From contig NC_035449.2 of assembly GCF_002127325.2 (NCBI RefSeq), forward strand, positions 142,654,414-142,718,413: a stretch of 64,000 bases of DNA. The letters are read 5' to 3'. The notes below the pieces were generated by a model. It saw nothing but the letters and a program-made list of their open reading frames with translations, was not told where the DNA came from and did no database searches. The stretch is from Helianthus annuus. Lineage: Eukaryota > Streptophyta > Magnoliopsida > Asterales > Asteraceae. The position numbers and the translations under genes are program-made. This document shows, piece after piece, positions 12,133 through 23,002 of the stretch; position 1 is the first letter of the stretch; each line of letters begins with the position of its first letter.

Positions 12133-12489
12133 CTTGGAAATAATCCAAGAGGCGTTGACTTTTTTAAATGTATGGATTTTTGCCAAGTGTCCATTAGGAA
12201 GATTTTTAGGAGGGTACAACTTCTGTTATTCATATGAATCCCATCTCAACTCGTACTTTTGATGTTTTCCCAAAGCATTCAAAGTTCAAACCTTGCTCTA
12301 GGAGAATGTTTGGAGACCATATAAATATATTTTTCACTGCCAATATTTTTAGGTGGATTTATAATCACAGTCATAATATTATAAACTAATTAAGCAAATC
12401 AAGTACAATCATAACTTCACATAAAACAAATGGCCATATGTATTATTACATATAATTATGATAATATTAATTAAATTGTATATATTGTG

Positions 12490-12542
<53 letters not shown>
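12490..12542. repeat. (TA)n microsatellite
   Basis: About 26 uninterrupted TA dinucleotides. Confidence 0.95.
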
Positions 12543-12544
<2 letters not shown>

Positions 12545-12545
<1 letters not shown>

Positions 12546-13555
12546 GGGGGGTCAAGTTATTCTACAAAGACTTCTAATTGTAAGAAGTGTAAGAAGGATT
12601 TATAGAGTGACAAGTGTCCAATAACCTAAAACTAAACCCACTACCTATGTTGTCAAAGACGCAAGGCGCAGGCGAGGCGCATCGGCCTCGCCCGGAGCCT
12701 AGGCGCAAGGCGCAAAAAAAGCGTGGGCTTTTTTAAGAAAAACGCACATAGAGAAAAAAAATATAAAAATATGTTATGCTTTGAAAATAAATAAGATTCC
12801 ACATATATAATTAAAAAAAACTATTATACATGCCATTTAAGATCATGGAGCTAATAGCTAGTAGCAAAAGTTTAGGACTTATATATGTTGTAAGTTTTGG
12901 GTGTGTGAATAGAAGTCACAAAAGGTGGTAAATACTTTGTCCCACATCGGTGTGGGGACAAAGTGAGTGGTTGTTTATAAGGTAAAGTCTTCACTACTCT
13001 ATTGTAGCTTTATGACATGTTTTACCACAAGTCCTACTTGCGCGCAGGGGGGGGGGGTGAAAAAGTGAGTTTCTGAGCTGGAATTTGGTTGAACTCATGC
13101 GTGCCCGCACCTGCGGACACGAATGCAGCTCCGCTTTTTGCGCTTTTGACAACATAGCCCACTACATCACCACCAAAAACCTAAACACCCACCCCCACCA
13201 CCACCCAAAAACCTAAACACCCCGGCCCCCCCCTCCCCCCCCCCCCCCCAAAAAAAAAAAAAAAAAAAAAAACCTAAAAAAAACTAAACACCCACCCCCA
13301 CCACCACCCAAAAACCTAACCCCCTACCCCCTCGGCAAAAAATTTTTTTTTTTTTTTTGGGGGTGGGTGATGTGTGTGTGTGTGTGTGGGGGGGGGGGGA
13401 GGTTTAGGTTTTTGGTGGAGGTGGATGTTTAAGGTTTTTTTTTTTTGTAGTGGGGTTTTTTTGTGTAGTGGGTTTAGTTTTAGGTTATTAGACACTTGTC
13501 ACTCTATAAATCATTCTTACACTTCTTACAGTTAGGATCCTTTATATTTGATCCT
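12545..13555. mobile_element. Foldback element with about 65-bp inverted arms
   Basis: Arms at 12580-12644 and 13465-13529 are nearly perfect inverted copies (GTAGTGGGTTTAGTTTTAGG and so on). The middle is low-complexity C/A and G/T runs plus the nested hAT MITE. Outer limits are approximate. Confidence 0.55.
12645..13157. mobile_element. hAT-type MITE with perfect 8-bp TSD
   Basis: Termini CTATGTTGTCAAA and TTTTGACAACATAG. Perfect octamer CCCACTAC at 12637-12644 and 13158-13165. Subterminal AGGCGC words relate it to the MITEs at 6061 and 11592. It is nested in the foldback element at 12545-13555. Confidence 0.85.
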
Positions 13556-13904
13556 AGGGTTTGGCTACAAAGTCCAAAACTCTTAAGAGTGTGAGAAGTC
13601 TATATAGGTATGGTGTTTTATATTTTAGCAATGATGTTTTAGATTCTTTTGACATAGTATTATATAAAAAACACCAAACGCAACAATTTAAAACACAATG
13701 AAATGTTTCTAGGCATGAGATTTAAAACACACCGATTAACTTCCTAGAATACATTTCATTGTGTTTTAAATTGTCACGTTATGTGTTTTTCTATATAATA
13801 CCATGCCAAAAGAATCTAAAACACCATGCCTATAATTTAAAACACAATGCCTACATAGATTTCTTACACTTTTTAGGAGTTTTTAACTTTGTAGCCAACT
13901 CCTA
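13555..13904. mobile_element. Foldback MITE with GGCTACAAAGT ends
   Basis: Ends TAGGGTTTGGCTACAAAGT and ACTTTGTAGCCAACTCCTA are inverted, and the AT-rich inside is a long imperfect palindrome built from AAAACACAATG and TTTAAATTG words. No coding content. Confidence 0.6.
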
Positions 13905-14183
13905 ACCGATAAAAATAAAATAAACAAACATTTAATACATAATAAACGAGCAAGAAGGCTCGAGCTTGAAAACTTATTCACGAGCCAATCTCAAGCTTTA
14001 GGCACATAGCTTGAGAAAAAGCCGAGCTCAAACTCTTTCAAGTCAAACCAGTAGAGCTCTAGCTCAGGCTTGGTTCGTTTACACCCATACCTTCTGTATC
14101 TTATATGGAATTTGTGTTTACTCATCAAAAGCTCGAGTCATAAAGTTTTCTTTTTTGAGTGTAGGAGTGGTTAATACAAGAGT

Positions 14184-15209
14184 ATGGTTAGAAACCCGAA
14201 CAATGAGGCATCTAGCAGCAAGAGTTCCAAGACATCTGACGACACGGGTTCATCAACATGGCCAAATCTGAACCCAGAATTGCTCTCTTTAATCATGATG
14301 CGACTTCGAGTGGTTGATTACCTTGCATTCAGCGGCGTATGCAAATCTTGGAGGTCACTCGCACACTCCGAGAAGAACAAGTTCATGAGTTCCAAACAAC
14401 CCATGTCGGTATCGTTCTCATTCTCTACAAAAGCTAAGAAAGAGTGTCACTTAACGGACTTAAACGGAAATACGTTCACGACCGTTCTTCCAAGTTCCAC
14501 CGCGAAAACATCCGTAGGATCAACTTGCGGCTACCTGATCTTCTTCGGTAGGAAAACCCGTGAGTTCGTTCTCGTGAATCCTATCACGAGGCACGAACTT
14601 CATTTCCCGGGGTTTCCGTTTCACGTAAGTAATGATCCAACGAGCGTCAGGGGTACACTCGTCTTTTCACCCTCGATCTCTGGATGGGTGCTTGTGATCT
14701 CACACAGATTCTCGAGTGTCATATCGTTCTCTTTAGCGGGTACACAACCCTCGTGGGATTATCTTTCGTTCAATTTTCCCGTACTGGATATACATTATTT
14801 TAAGGGAAAGATATATTCCCTAAACAGCGAGAATCGTTTATGTGAAGTGAAACTTAACTCGAAACCACAGCCTGTTTTGACACCACTCACGATGAAAAAC
14901 GTCCCTGAGCATGAACTCATACATCCGGAGTTTGTAAGCTCAGGTGAAAACCTGTATGTGGTGAGTCGCATTTCAAAAGATGCGTACGAGACTTTTAAAA
15001 TAGATTTTAACAAAATGGAATGGGTGTCGACTGGAAAGACGATCGGGGAGTACGCAGTCTTTGTTAGCGACTTGAAGAGTAGCTCGGCTATGAATCCTGA
15101 CACCTGGATGCTGTATGATACCGATAAAAGTAAAAACAAAGGCATGTGGTTTACAGCAAACTTGTGGTACTTCCGTCATGTTTGCGAGCAGGCTAATCTC
15201 CTACAGTAA
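14184..15209 (+). CDS. F-box/DUF295-type protein
   Basis: 341 residues in one exon. Residues about 27-62 (WPNLNPELLSLIMMRL...CKSWRSLA) are an F-box, which binds the SKP1/ASK adaptor of SCF E3 ubiquitin ligases. The remainder, about 90-325, has the spaced hydrophobic-strand pattern of the plant DUF295 beta-propeller (VNPITRHELHFP, LYVVSR, ETFKIDFN), presumed to recognise substrate. Length and C-terminal tail (HVCEQANLLQ) fit the family's 330-400 residues. The start is the first in-frame ATG after a probable splice acceptor at 14164. The frame is open and codon use is not AT-biased like the flanks, so it looks functional. This family is large and fast-evolving in plants, so the specific target cannot be named. 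It is the only intact-looking host gene in the window. Confidence 0.85.
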   Translation: MVRNPNNEASSSKSSKTSDDTGSSTWPNLNPELLSLIMMRLRVVDYLAFSGVCKSWRSLAHSEKNKFMSSKQPMSVSFSFSTKAKKECHLTDLNGNTFTTVLPSSTAKTSVGSTCGYLIFFGRKTREFVLVNPITRHELHFPGFPFHVSNDPTSVRGTLVFSPSISGWVLVISHRFSSVISFSLAGTQPSWDYLSFNFPVLDIHYFKGKIYSLNSENRLCEVKLNSKPQPVLTPLTMKNVPEHELIHPEFVSSGENLYVVSRISKDAYETFKIDFNKMEWVSTGKTIGEYAVFVSDLKSSSAMNPDTWMLYDTDKSKNKGMWFTANLWYFRHVCEQANLLQ

Positions 15210-15828
15210 TCTATTGGAATTTGCTTATATGTTTTTAGTTATGGATTAAGGATTTTATATGCTTTTCTTTTTATTTTTAAGAATTTTATGTCTTTGTTTT
15301 TATTTTATTTATGGTTGAACAGTTTAAGGTGTTTTTTCATGTCATTTAATTCCTTTTGCATTGTTGGTTTGTTTTGTTTTATATGGTTGTTCGATAGGGA
15401 TAATCGATTAGGTTACCATATGGGCTTGACCCGCTAGGGTTTCTTAGGTTTTTTCAATATTTTACGCGAAAGATTTCTGTCACCTCAAACGCTTGAGCTG
15501 TTGCAGCCGTGGCCTCCTTGCCATCCTGCATCGGTTCGTCATTTTTAAAGCATTGCTGGTGTGGCCGCCACATGCCACCATTGCATTGTTGATTTGGTGT
15601 TGTGACCATGGCTTGCCACCACTTTAGACACTTCTCAGCATTTTATAATGTTTAAAGAGGGACTATGTTAAGAGAAAATAATCATTTTTAATGTGTTATA
15701 TCGCTAACATGCAAGTAGCTGACTTTCGCGAAATTATGTTCACATATCCACTTTTACTCCACTTATCATGTGAAATCAAAAAGACATTTTTACATATTCA
15801 CAAACTAATAGTGTCATACACGAATCAT
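15210..15828. other. 3' flank of the F-box gene
   Basis: T-rich sequence that probably includes the 3' UTR. No perfect AATAAA signal stands out. A CTTGCCA/TGCCACC-rich patch at 15500-15630 is unassigned. Confidence 0.4.
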
Positions 15829-16118
15829 GAGTAAAAAGCCAAAATCGTCCCCGATGTTTAGTATTTTTGCCTCTTCCATCCATTTTTTTTTTTTTTTTTT
15901 TTTTTTTTGCATTTGAGTCCTTTAGGGTTTGCGCTTCATTGTCATTTTCATCCTTGAGTTTGGCAACTTACTGTGACTTTCGTCCCTCGAATTTTGGCTA
16001 GCAGAGATGAAAATGGCAAGATTTTAAACTTTTTTTTATTAGATGAAAATGACACCTCAGAGAGAGACGAAAGTCATAAAAGCGTTCAAATCTCAAGGAC
16101 GCAAATGATATTTTACTC
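15829..16118. mobile_element. Possible MULE-type MITE
   Basis: Starts GAGTAAAAAGCC and ends TTTTACTC, with inverted 'aaaatcgtccc...gggacgaaag' text inside, like the MULE ends at 2926 and 21698. No target duplication was found. Confidence 0.4.
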
Positions 16119-16350
16119 TAGTATTATATATAACATTTCATGAGACTTAGCTACAGTGCCTTAGTTTCATTTTTCTTCTTTCTTCATTTTTTTGTTTTCC
16201 CTAATTTTTAAATTGTATTTCATACAATCCCTCAAGTTTAGTAAACTTAATTTTCCCCTACGCTTTAGTTTAATTTTTGTTTACATCCCCTGCAGTGTAG
16301 TTAGGTTGATTTTTTCCTTTTTCTTTAACTGATTTATACTCTACCCTTAC

Positions 16351-19300
16351 TATCACACCCCTTTCTGCGGCGGAAGCACGAGGTGTGATCATGAAAGGTT
16401 CTCATTGCATACGAAAGGTAAACATGCTATATGCTCACAAAATAACTTCAAATACCAACCATTCATAATTTGAAAACACAAGTTTAACGTCTACATCGCG
16501 ATGATAGCTTAAAACATTGTCTTAAAAGTTTACAACTTTATTTAAACAAAACATAGACGACATCCACAAGCATGAGTAGGACCGCGCGCACATCCACCTT
16601 TAATTACCTGAAATACATGTGAGTTTTGGAAAAACGTCAACATAATGTTGGTGTGAATTCATGCAGTGATTGTTTTGAATGTCTAATATCCTTGAATGAA
16701 ACATAGTATGAAACTTGTAGAATGTATGAATGCTTGAATGTAACTTGTAAAACGTATATGTAACTGGGTACTATGACTGTTTGAATGTGTGAGATTGCTA
16801 GTGGTTTGCAAGGCCACTAACATATGTCGCGACATAGGAAGCCATCAAACCTAGGAATTTTTGTCACCTTGACTGAGACACAGAAGCACTCATTGGTAGA
16901 AGTAGGCCAAGAGTGGGGTTGCCTGAAACCCATTAGATCTAACCTTTTGTTTCGCGGTCTGAATGTATACGTTGATTAATGGTGCTTATGATACCCTATT
17001 CGAGACATGGTCTAGAATGTTTCACTTGAATGTTTTTGTACCCATCATAACACATGTAAACAATATAAAATTTGTGACATGTATTTTACCCCCGAAGTGT
17101 AAAACAAAAACAGTTAAAGAAAAGGGGGAGCATGAACTCACAACTTTGCGTTCCTTGCGTCGTAAACTTCACCGGGTTTGCTTTATCTAGCGTCGTGACC
17201 TAAACGTGTTTTCTTAACGTTAGTCACTAGACTTGTATCGCACAAGTACAGTCACTCTCTTTGGTGTATATATTCTTGTGTTAAAAATATTTTATATTTT
17301 TAACTAAGTATCTTACTTATATTATTTTCTCTAAAATTAATATAAGTATCTCGTGTTTTGCACTTTGCACCCGAATTATGTATCTTGTATGTTGTATGTG
17401 TATTTTTATGTTTATACCCCTCACGAGTATTTAGTGTATTTTTAAGTCTTAATACACTAGCACGTATAACACATACTTTATACACTTAGCACAAAAGTTG
17501 GTGATAAAATAATATATATTTTGCTCTTAAAAATATACATACTTATATTTATTTTTATTCTTGAAGAAATCCTCATTTCTTATCACTAAAAATTAGGGAA
17601 ACCTTGGTAATATTTTTAAATACATTTTTAGGGAATAAGTTTCTCAAAAACTTATATTTTTTTTTCTAAGTGTCAAAATTTATAAAAATTTTGACAGAGT
17701 TTCCCCTAAAAATAGAGGTTTCTCATGTTTTCAAAACACGTGTTTATTTTCTTTTAAATTGTCAACAATCATCAACAATAATCATCAACAATAATCACTA
17801 ATTTCTCTATTTCATGAACTTGAATATTTACAAAAATGTGTAGTAACTTAATAGCACATTTTGTAAGTCTTTCCATCTCTAAAAATAAAATCATTATCTC
17901 GAAAACTTTATTTTTAAAGAATATGAAGTTTTACAACTTCTAGTCGGTATTTACGAAAATTATTTCTTTGTTAAAACTTTTGTTCCACGAGTGTCCACAC
18001 TCTTGTTTGTTCACAAAAAACACATCTAGTTTACGAAAGATCCGACTTAAAATAAGACTTGTTTATATTTCACTTGGTCCTTCGAAAATACCACTTGTAG
18101 ATCTTTAGATCTACTAGTTTAGAACTCCATTTCATAAGAAAAATCGTTTTTACACAAGTTCATGTTTGTGAGTGAAAGGGTTCGTCATCTAGTTATTCCT
18201 ACACTAAACATAGTGCTAGTTCATGTTCCATGAACATGACCTAGCGTGGTTAAATGACGATCCGTTCCCCTACTAGCATCCAACAATAATAAATAACCAT
18301 AACCAAACAAGTTTTATGAGTTTTACACCAATATTTACTCATTAACCACTTTGTTCATCATTTTTAGTAGACTTTAAACTTTGATCTCTAGTGTTCATAA
18401 TTTTTACCCGATAAATCTCTTATTAACCACTTTAAATAAGATCAAGAGAGTGTTTAAAATCACTTACAACTAGCACAAGGCTAGGGAAGAAACTAGATGA
18501 AAAATGGGTGGTTAATAGCGTTGTGGTGAGGTCCTTGTGATTCCGTAAGCACCGGGTCTCCTTATGTGAACTCTAGCACCTTGGATTTATGTAGGATTGT
18601 AAGATGGAAATTTGAAAGTGTGTGGATGTGAGTGTGTGTGATCGGCCGAATGTAAAAGAGAGGGAAAGGAAGCATTTTTTTTTTTTGTTGTGAAGAAGTG
18701 TGGTAGTGGTTATCCTATATGCTTATTTATGGTCCAACTTTGGTGATTATCCACCATATAATATGCCATAAGATATTAGATATCAAGATCAAAATATTCA
18801 AATTGTAAGAGTGTGTCTCCTTTTTGGGGGGCTGATCATTGGGGGGGGGGGGGGGTAGGGTAATTGGGTTGGTTTCCAACTTAGTTGGTTAGTTTGCTTA
18901 GTTAGGGAGTTTAAGTAAGTTACTAGTGTGTTGTGTATTGCACCGGGTGTTAGGGTATTCGGGGATCCTAACTGTCTCAGAAAAAAGAAAAACAATGTTA
19001 TTGTCAATATTTTTGTGTCCCGGGTAAAGTCCGGTTGTTCGGTTGGATAGTGATCCGTTAAAGTGCTAAATTACACTTTTTAGTGTCTTTTATGTACCTT
19101 TCTTGTACCCTTTCAATTCCCAACACTTAGGGAAATATTCTGGATAATAGAACGACATTTCTGCACAATATTTATGTTGTTAAAAGCTGTTTAGAGCTGA
19201 ATTATATAAAATTCTGCACTTAAAGTGCGTTTCGGGTGCTTTTTAGTGCTTATTTTTGCTTCCGAAGAGTATATATATTAAACCCTTGTATGTACTCTTG

Positions 19301-19585
19301 GGTTTTAATGTATTTTTGTTTTTGGACCTACACCTAAGCTCCAATTTTGTTGTCTGACTGCTTTCTGCAGTTCCGTTGACACAGTGTGTCTTACCGGTGA
19401 GTTTACTAATATTTCTGACGCAACGCTCTCGTTTATGCATAAAGCAATATTTTGTAGTATACAACATGCATGAATTCACTTGTTTAGCATGTAGTTAGTC
19501 AATGTTGACATTTAAGCACATAATCGCAGTCATTAAATAATAATTAAAGTGTACGGAAATTACCGGTTTTGTGCCAGTTGTCACA
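16351..19585 (-). mobile_element. Solo LTR related to the LARD family
   Basis: 3235 bp flanked by perfect CTTAC duplications (16346-16350 and 19586-19590) with no internal region. On the minus strand it opens TGTGACAACTGG and ends GGGGTGTGATA (terminal CA changed to TA), close to the LARD termini at 28247-47942. It also shares the GCGGAAGC word near the 3' edge, a GCGACATAGGAAG block with adjoining hairpin (16779-16850), and a GGGGGagcatgaactcac segment. Solo LTRs arise by unequal recombination between the two LTRs of an inserted element. Confidence 0.85.
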
Positions 19586-20134
19586 CTTACGTTAACAAAT
19601 TTATCATTTTGAGTTTTTAACGGTTACGTTTTCTAAATCATCGCTCTATTCGAGTTATTTTTATCTACGTTTCGATGTGAAATTTTGTAGCGTTGCTTAC
19701 TTGCTATTAAAACCTCAAACATTTTTTAAATTGTTAGCGCTCATATCTAAATTCATCATTGCGACATGCTTTTTAATCTACATTTAAATTGAAAAGTTGT
19801 AATATGCGGTCCTCGTGTTTATCGTTATATACATTCTGGTTTTAATCTTGTTTGAATAACTTGAAGTTTCGTATATAATGAAGTAACTTTTCCGTGACTT
19901 TCGAGTACGTAGAAGGCTCCGTCAGGATTTGTTTATTTTTATCTACGTTTGGAACTTGCGTGACTTTCGAGTATGTAGAAGGCTCCGTCAGGATTTGTTT
20001 ATTTTTATCTACGTTTGGAACTTGTTGCAAAGTGCAGGTGGTAATCACTAGGATTATTATATAAATTATAAACATACATTTATAAAGAGGATGCAAAGTA
20101 CATTTGTCATGTTGATCCATGTGAACTCCACTAG
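19586..20134. other. Intergenic spacer with 65-bp tandem duplication
   Basis: A 65-bp unit (starting CGTGACTTTCGAGTA) is tandemly duplicated at 19894-20023 with one visible difference. Otherwise nothing recognisable. Confidence 0.6.
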
Positions 20135-21150
20135 CTTTTTTTTTTTTTTTTTTGTACTTTTTTTTGAAAGTTTTAAGGATATAATCTAAATAGCATTTTT
20201 TTGAATGACAAAAAGGAGATACATGAAATAAAAAGTTGATGGTTAGAAAAGGCTAACCAAACAACTACACAAGAAACTACATGTGCATTAGTGGATTTTT
20301 AAGCCACCCGGTCCAATATAACCTAAGCTTTATAAAAAAAAAAGCTTCATGTTTAGATGAATAGTCTTGAAGATTTTCTCATTCCTTGCCTTCAAAATAG
20401 CCCATCATGTCATGAAAATTATGCCTTCAACCACATTTTTTTTATTCTTCGTTAAATGACAATATTGACGCCATGTATAGATCTTCTTAATATTCAACAG
20501 AATCGGCCCCGAAAGTTGTAACCATTTTATAACAAAGTTCCAAACCTTCTTTGCAATTTAACAAAAAATGAATAAATGATGAGTTGATTCCACTTCCCTT
20601 TAACACAAAGGACGCCTAATAAATGACATATCTATCCCTTTATTTAAAATATTCTCACAAGTTGGTAATTTGTCAAGAAAAAACCTCTAGACAAAGATGT
20701 TATCTTTCTACGGAGGCTTTTATTCCGTTTGGTTTGCCAAAATTACTTCTGGAAGAATTTTCTTTACAATTGAACTTCTAACTTGTTTAACCACAAATTC
20801 TTTTTGCCCTTCGAAATCCCACTTAAATCTATCAAGTTCATCAATCCGATGATATTCTTGTGCAATATTAGTTAGCACTCTGAATTGCCTGATTTCCACA
20901 CCTCCGTGAAATTCACGGCTTCACGCCTTCACGCCTTCAATCCCATTTCCATATACCATTTTCCAATCGATCTTTGATAAAGTCTTGGTAACCGAGATGC
21001 TAAAGGCTCATTTCCAATCCAAACTTGCTTCAAAAACTGAGTTGAATCTCCTTTACCCACATTTAAAAAAACCCGAAGATGGTTTAAGTTTTCTTCTTGT
21101 AAGTAATGAACACTTTTAACTATCCTGCTCCATTATCCATTTCCTTTGGC
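20135..21150 (-). pseudogene. LINE retrotransposon 3' fragment (zf-RVT region)
   Basis: Conceptual minus-strand translation across 21130-20330, with several stops, shows the region after the reverse transcriptase of plant LINEs: a segment like WIGNEPLASRLPRLY, then LPTCENILNKGID, a degraded Cys/His cluster (RRPLC, ESTHHLFIFC) typical of the zf-RVT domain, then VWNFVIKWLQL and KARNEKIF. T-tracts at about 20137-20153 on the plus strand would be the 3' poly(A) tail of a minus-strand insert. The 5' part is missing, as in most LINE copies. Heavily mutated and inactive. Confidence 0.7.
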
Positions 21151-21496
21151 AACCGATTTTTTTTTAATAAAAAAACATCTATATAGCATATAAATCCATG
21201 CAAGGTTCTAGCTCAACTAGCTGAAGTGTTTGTTGTGCATCTAAAGCCTAAAACTCCTTAGACTAACTCCATCGCTTCCGAAGATGTGCCGCCGGAGATC
21301 AGGTGGATTTGCCATCTACAAGGGCTTGCTATATTTTGAATCGTGTGCCATTTTTGCCATCTTTATTAGATCATGGGGTATGGAATGGATACTCTCTCCC
21401 GCCACGTAGGCGTCACGTCATCACGGGAGGAGGACCATCCTCTTGGGGACTACCCAAGGGTGTGGAGAACTACCCACTTTTAATTAAAAAAAATAA
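21151..21496. other. Left flank of Helitron, unassigned
   Basis: Moderately GC-rich text (CGCCACGTAGGCGTCACG) that seems to continue to the right of the Helitron at 22423-22604. Ends GACTAA (21263) and TTGGTC (22604) next to TTA triplets would be compatible with a Harbinger-type MITE interrupted by the Helitron, but the inverted match is poor. Confidence 0.25.
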
Positions 21497-22422
21497 TCTA
21501 TACATATAATAAAAGAAACCACTTTGAGGACACTTGTCATCATATTAGGCCATGCCTTATAGATAATTATAATTTTAGTTTAATCTCTTCTAATTAATTA
21601 TAGATAATTCTCCTACGAAATATTATTTAGTTTAATTATTATTTTTATATTTACCTATTTACTTCAAATTCAAACTTAGTTATCTAATTTGATATTAGAG
21701 TAAATTACGATTTTGGCCCCTGTGGTTATATCACTTTTACCCTTTTAGCCCCAAAAAGAATTTTTTAACATCTGAGCCCTCAACGTCTTTTTTTCTAACC
21801 CTTTTGGACCCTAACGTCTTTTTTTTAACTCTTTTGGTAGGGGCCAAAAGGGTTAGAAAAAAAAGACGTTGTGGGCTCAGATGTTAAAAGATTCGTTTTT
21901 TGGCTAAAAGGGTAAAAGTGATATCACCATAGGGGCCAAAATCGTAATTTACTCTTGATATTAACTATATATTTGAACGTTTTGTTTAGTTTGGTATCAA
22001 ATAAATTTTACGAAACTTAAAATAAAATTAACTAATATTATTTATCATTTCTACATTTACAAGTTTTAAATAAATGGTTAAATTTATTGAGACTTCGTTA
22101 CATTTACAAGTTTTAAATAAGGGATTAAATTTATTGAGACTTTATTAACAAATTTTACTACAATATAATAATCTATTTATATCAATATAAATATATATTT
22201 ATACTATATTATATAATAAAACATTAATGTATAATACCTATCATTCATTGTAAGCATTTATTTTATGATTTTCTAACCAAATTTTGTATTAATATATGAA
22301 ATATTTTTATTTTCATTACTAAAAAAATTATTATATCAATTTTATTAGAGACATATTGTGTTATTATTTAGTATATAAAATTAATTTATTCGACCCGTGT
22401 AATACACGGGGTTATAATCTAG
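21497..22422. mobile_element. Non-autonomous Helitron
   Basis: Starts TCTATACATATAATAAAAG and ends CTAG (CTRR) at 22419-22422. A 7-bp hairpin CCCGTGT-aat-ACACGGG (22394-22410) lies 8 bp before the end, and the insertion lies between A (21496) and T (22423). These four criteria are diagnostic for plant Helitrons. The length is 926 bp with no RepHel protein. A MULE MITE (21698-21954) is nested within. Confidence 0.85.
21698..21954. mobile_element. MULE MITE with perfect 9-bp TSD
   Basis: Near-perfect hairpin element, ends GAGTAAATTACGATTTTGGC and complement, flanked by TTGATATTA at 21689-21697 and 21955-21963. It lies inside the Helitron, so it is younger. Confidence 0.9.
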
Positions 22423-22757
22423 TATATTACTAAATGAGAGAGAGAGAGAGGGGGCCCACTAAATGAAAACTCAGCCAACCAACCACCACGTCGCCTCCGT
22501 CTTGCAGAAGCCGCCGAGGACGCGACGACCCACCGGGGGGTAGTGTGCGACGCCGGGGACGGACCGGGACGGGATGGGGACGACCCCCTTACCCTTTGGT
22601 CTTATAATTTTATTGAACCATCTCATCACATTAATTAAAAGCCTCATTTAGTTGTCATACTTTCTTTCAAACGAATCAATCAGGGTTGTGTTAAATACAC
22701 CAACCTTTTTTTTTACTTTTTTCTCACAAATCAACTTTTTAAATTTACATAAACTAA
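22423..22757. other. Spacer with GA repeat and GC-rich patch
   Basis: A (GA)n tract at 22435-22450 and a GGGACGGG-rich patch (22490-22600). No gene seen. Confidence 0.4.
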
Positions 22758-23002
22758 GACCATGTGTAGTGGTGAACAAACATAATGCCCTCACCATGAG
22801 GCATTATCCGACACGTGGCATCCTAGTCAGCGTTGGGGCATTATAGCAAAAGTGGCGTAGTGGGGCATTATGCCAATAACCCTCATTCAATCATTTCACA
22901 ATTATTTTTTTTTAACTTTAAATACTTCATTAAATTAAAAAAAAAATACAATACTAGAAATAAAAAAATATCCGATTAAATTTAAAAAAAACAAAAAAAA
23001 CA

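Larger units (their letters stand above)
11119..14164 (+). other. Candidate 3 kb 5' UTR intron filled with MITEs
   Basis: Bounded by GTATAT (donor) and TTTTTTGAGTGTAG (acceptor). It contains no credible coding exon but at least four foldback or MITE insertions, a TA microsatellite and homopolymer runs. Without RNA evidence it remains possible that the leader belongs to a different, decayed gene. Confidence 0.35.

Noticed and set aside
21263..22604. Possible Harbinger MITE around the Helitron (TTA at both sides)
   Set aside because: The proposed ends GACTAACTCC and GACCAAAGGG match too poorly to call.
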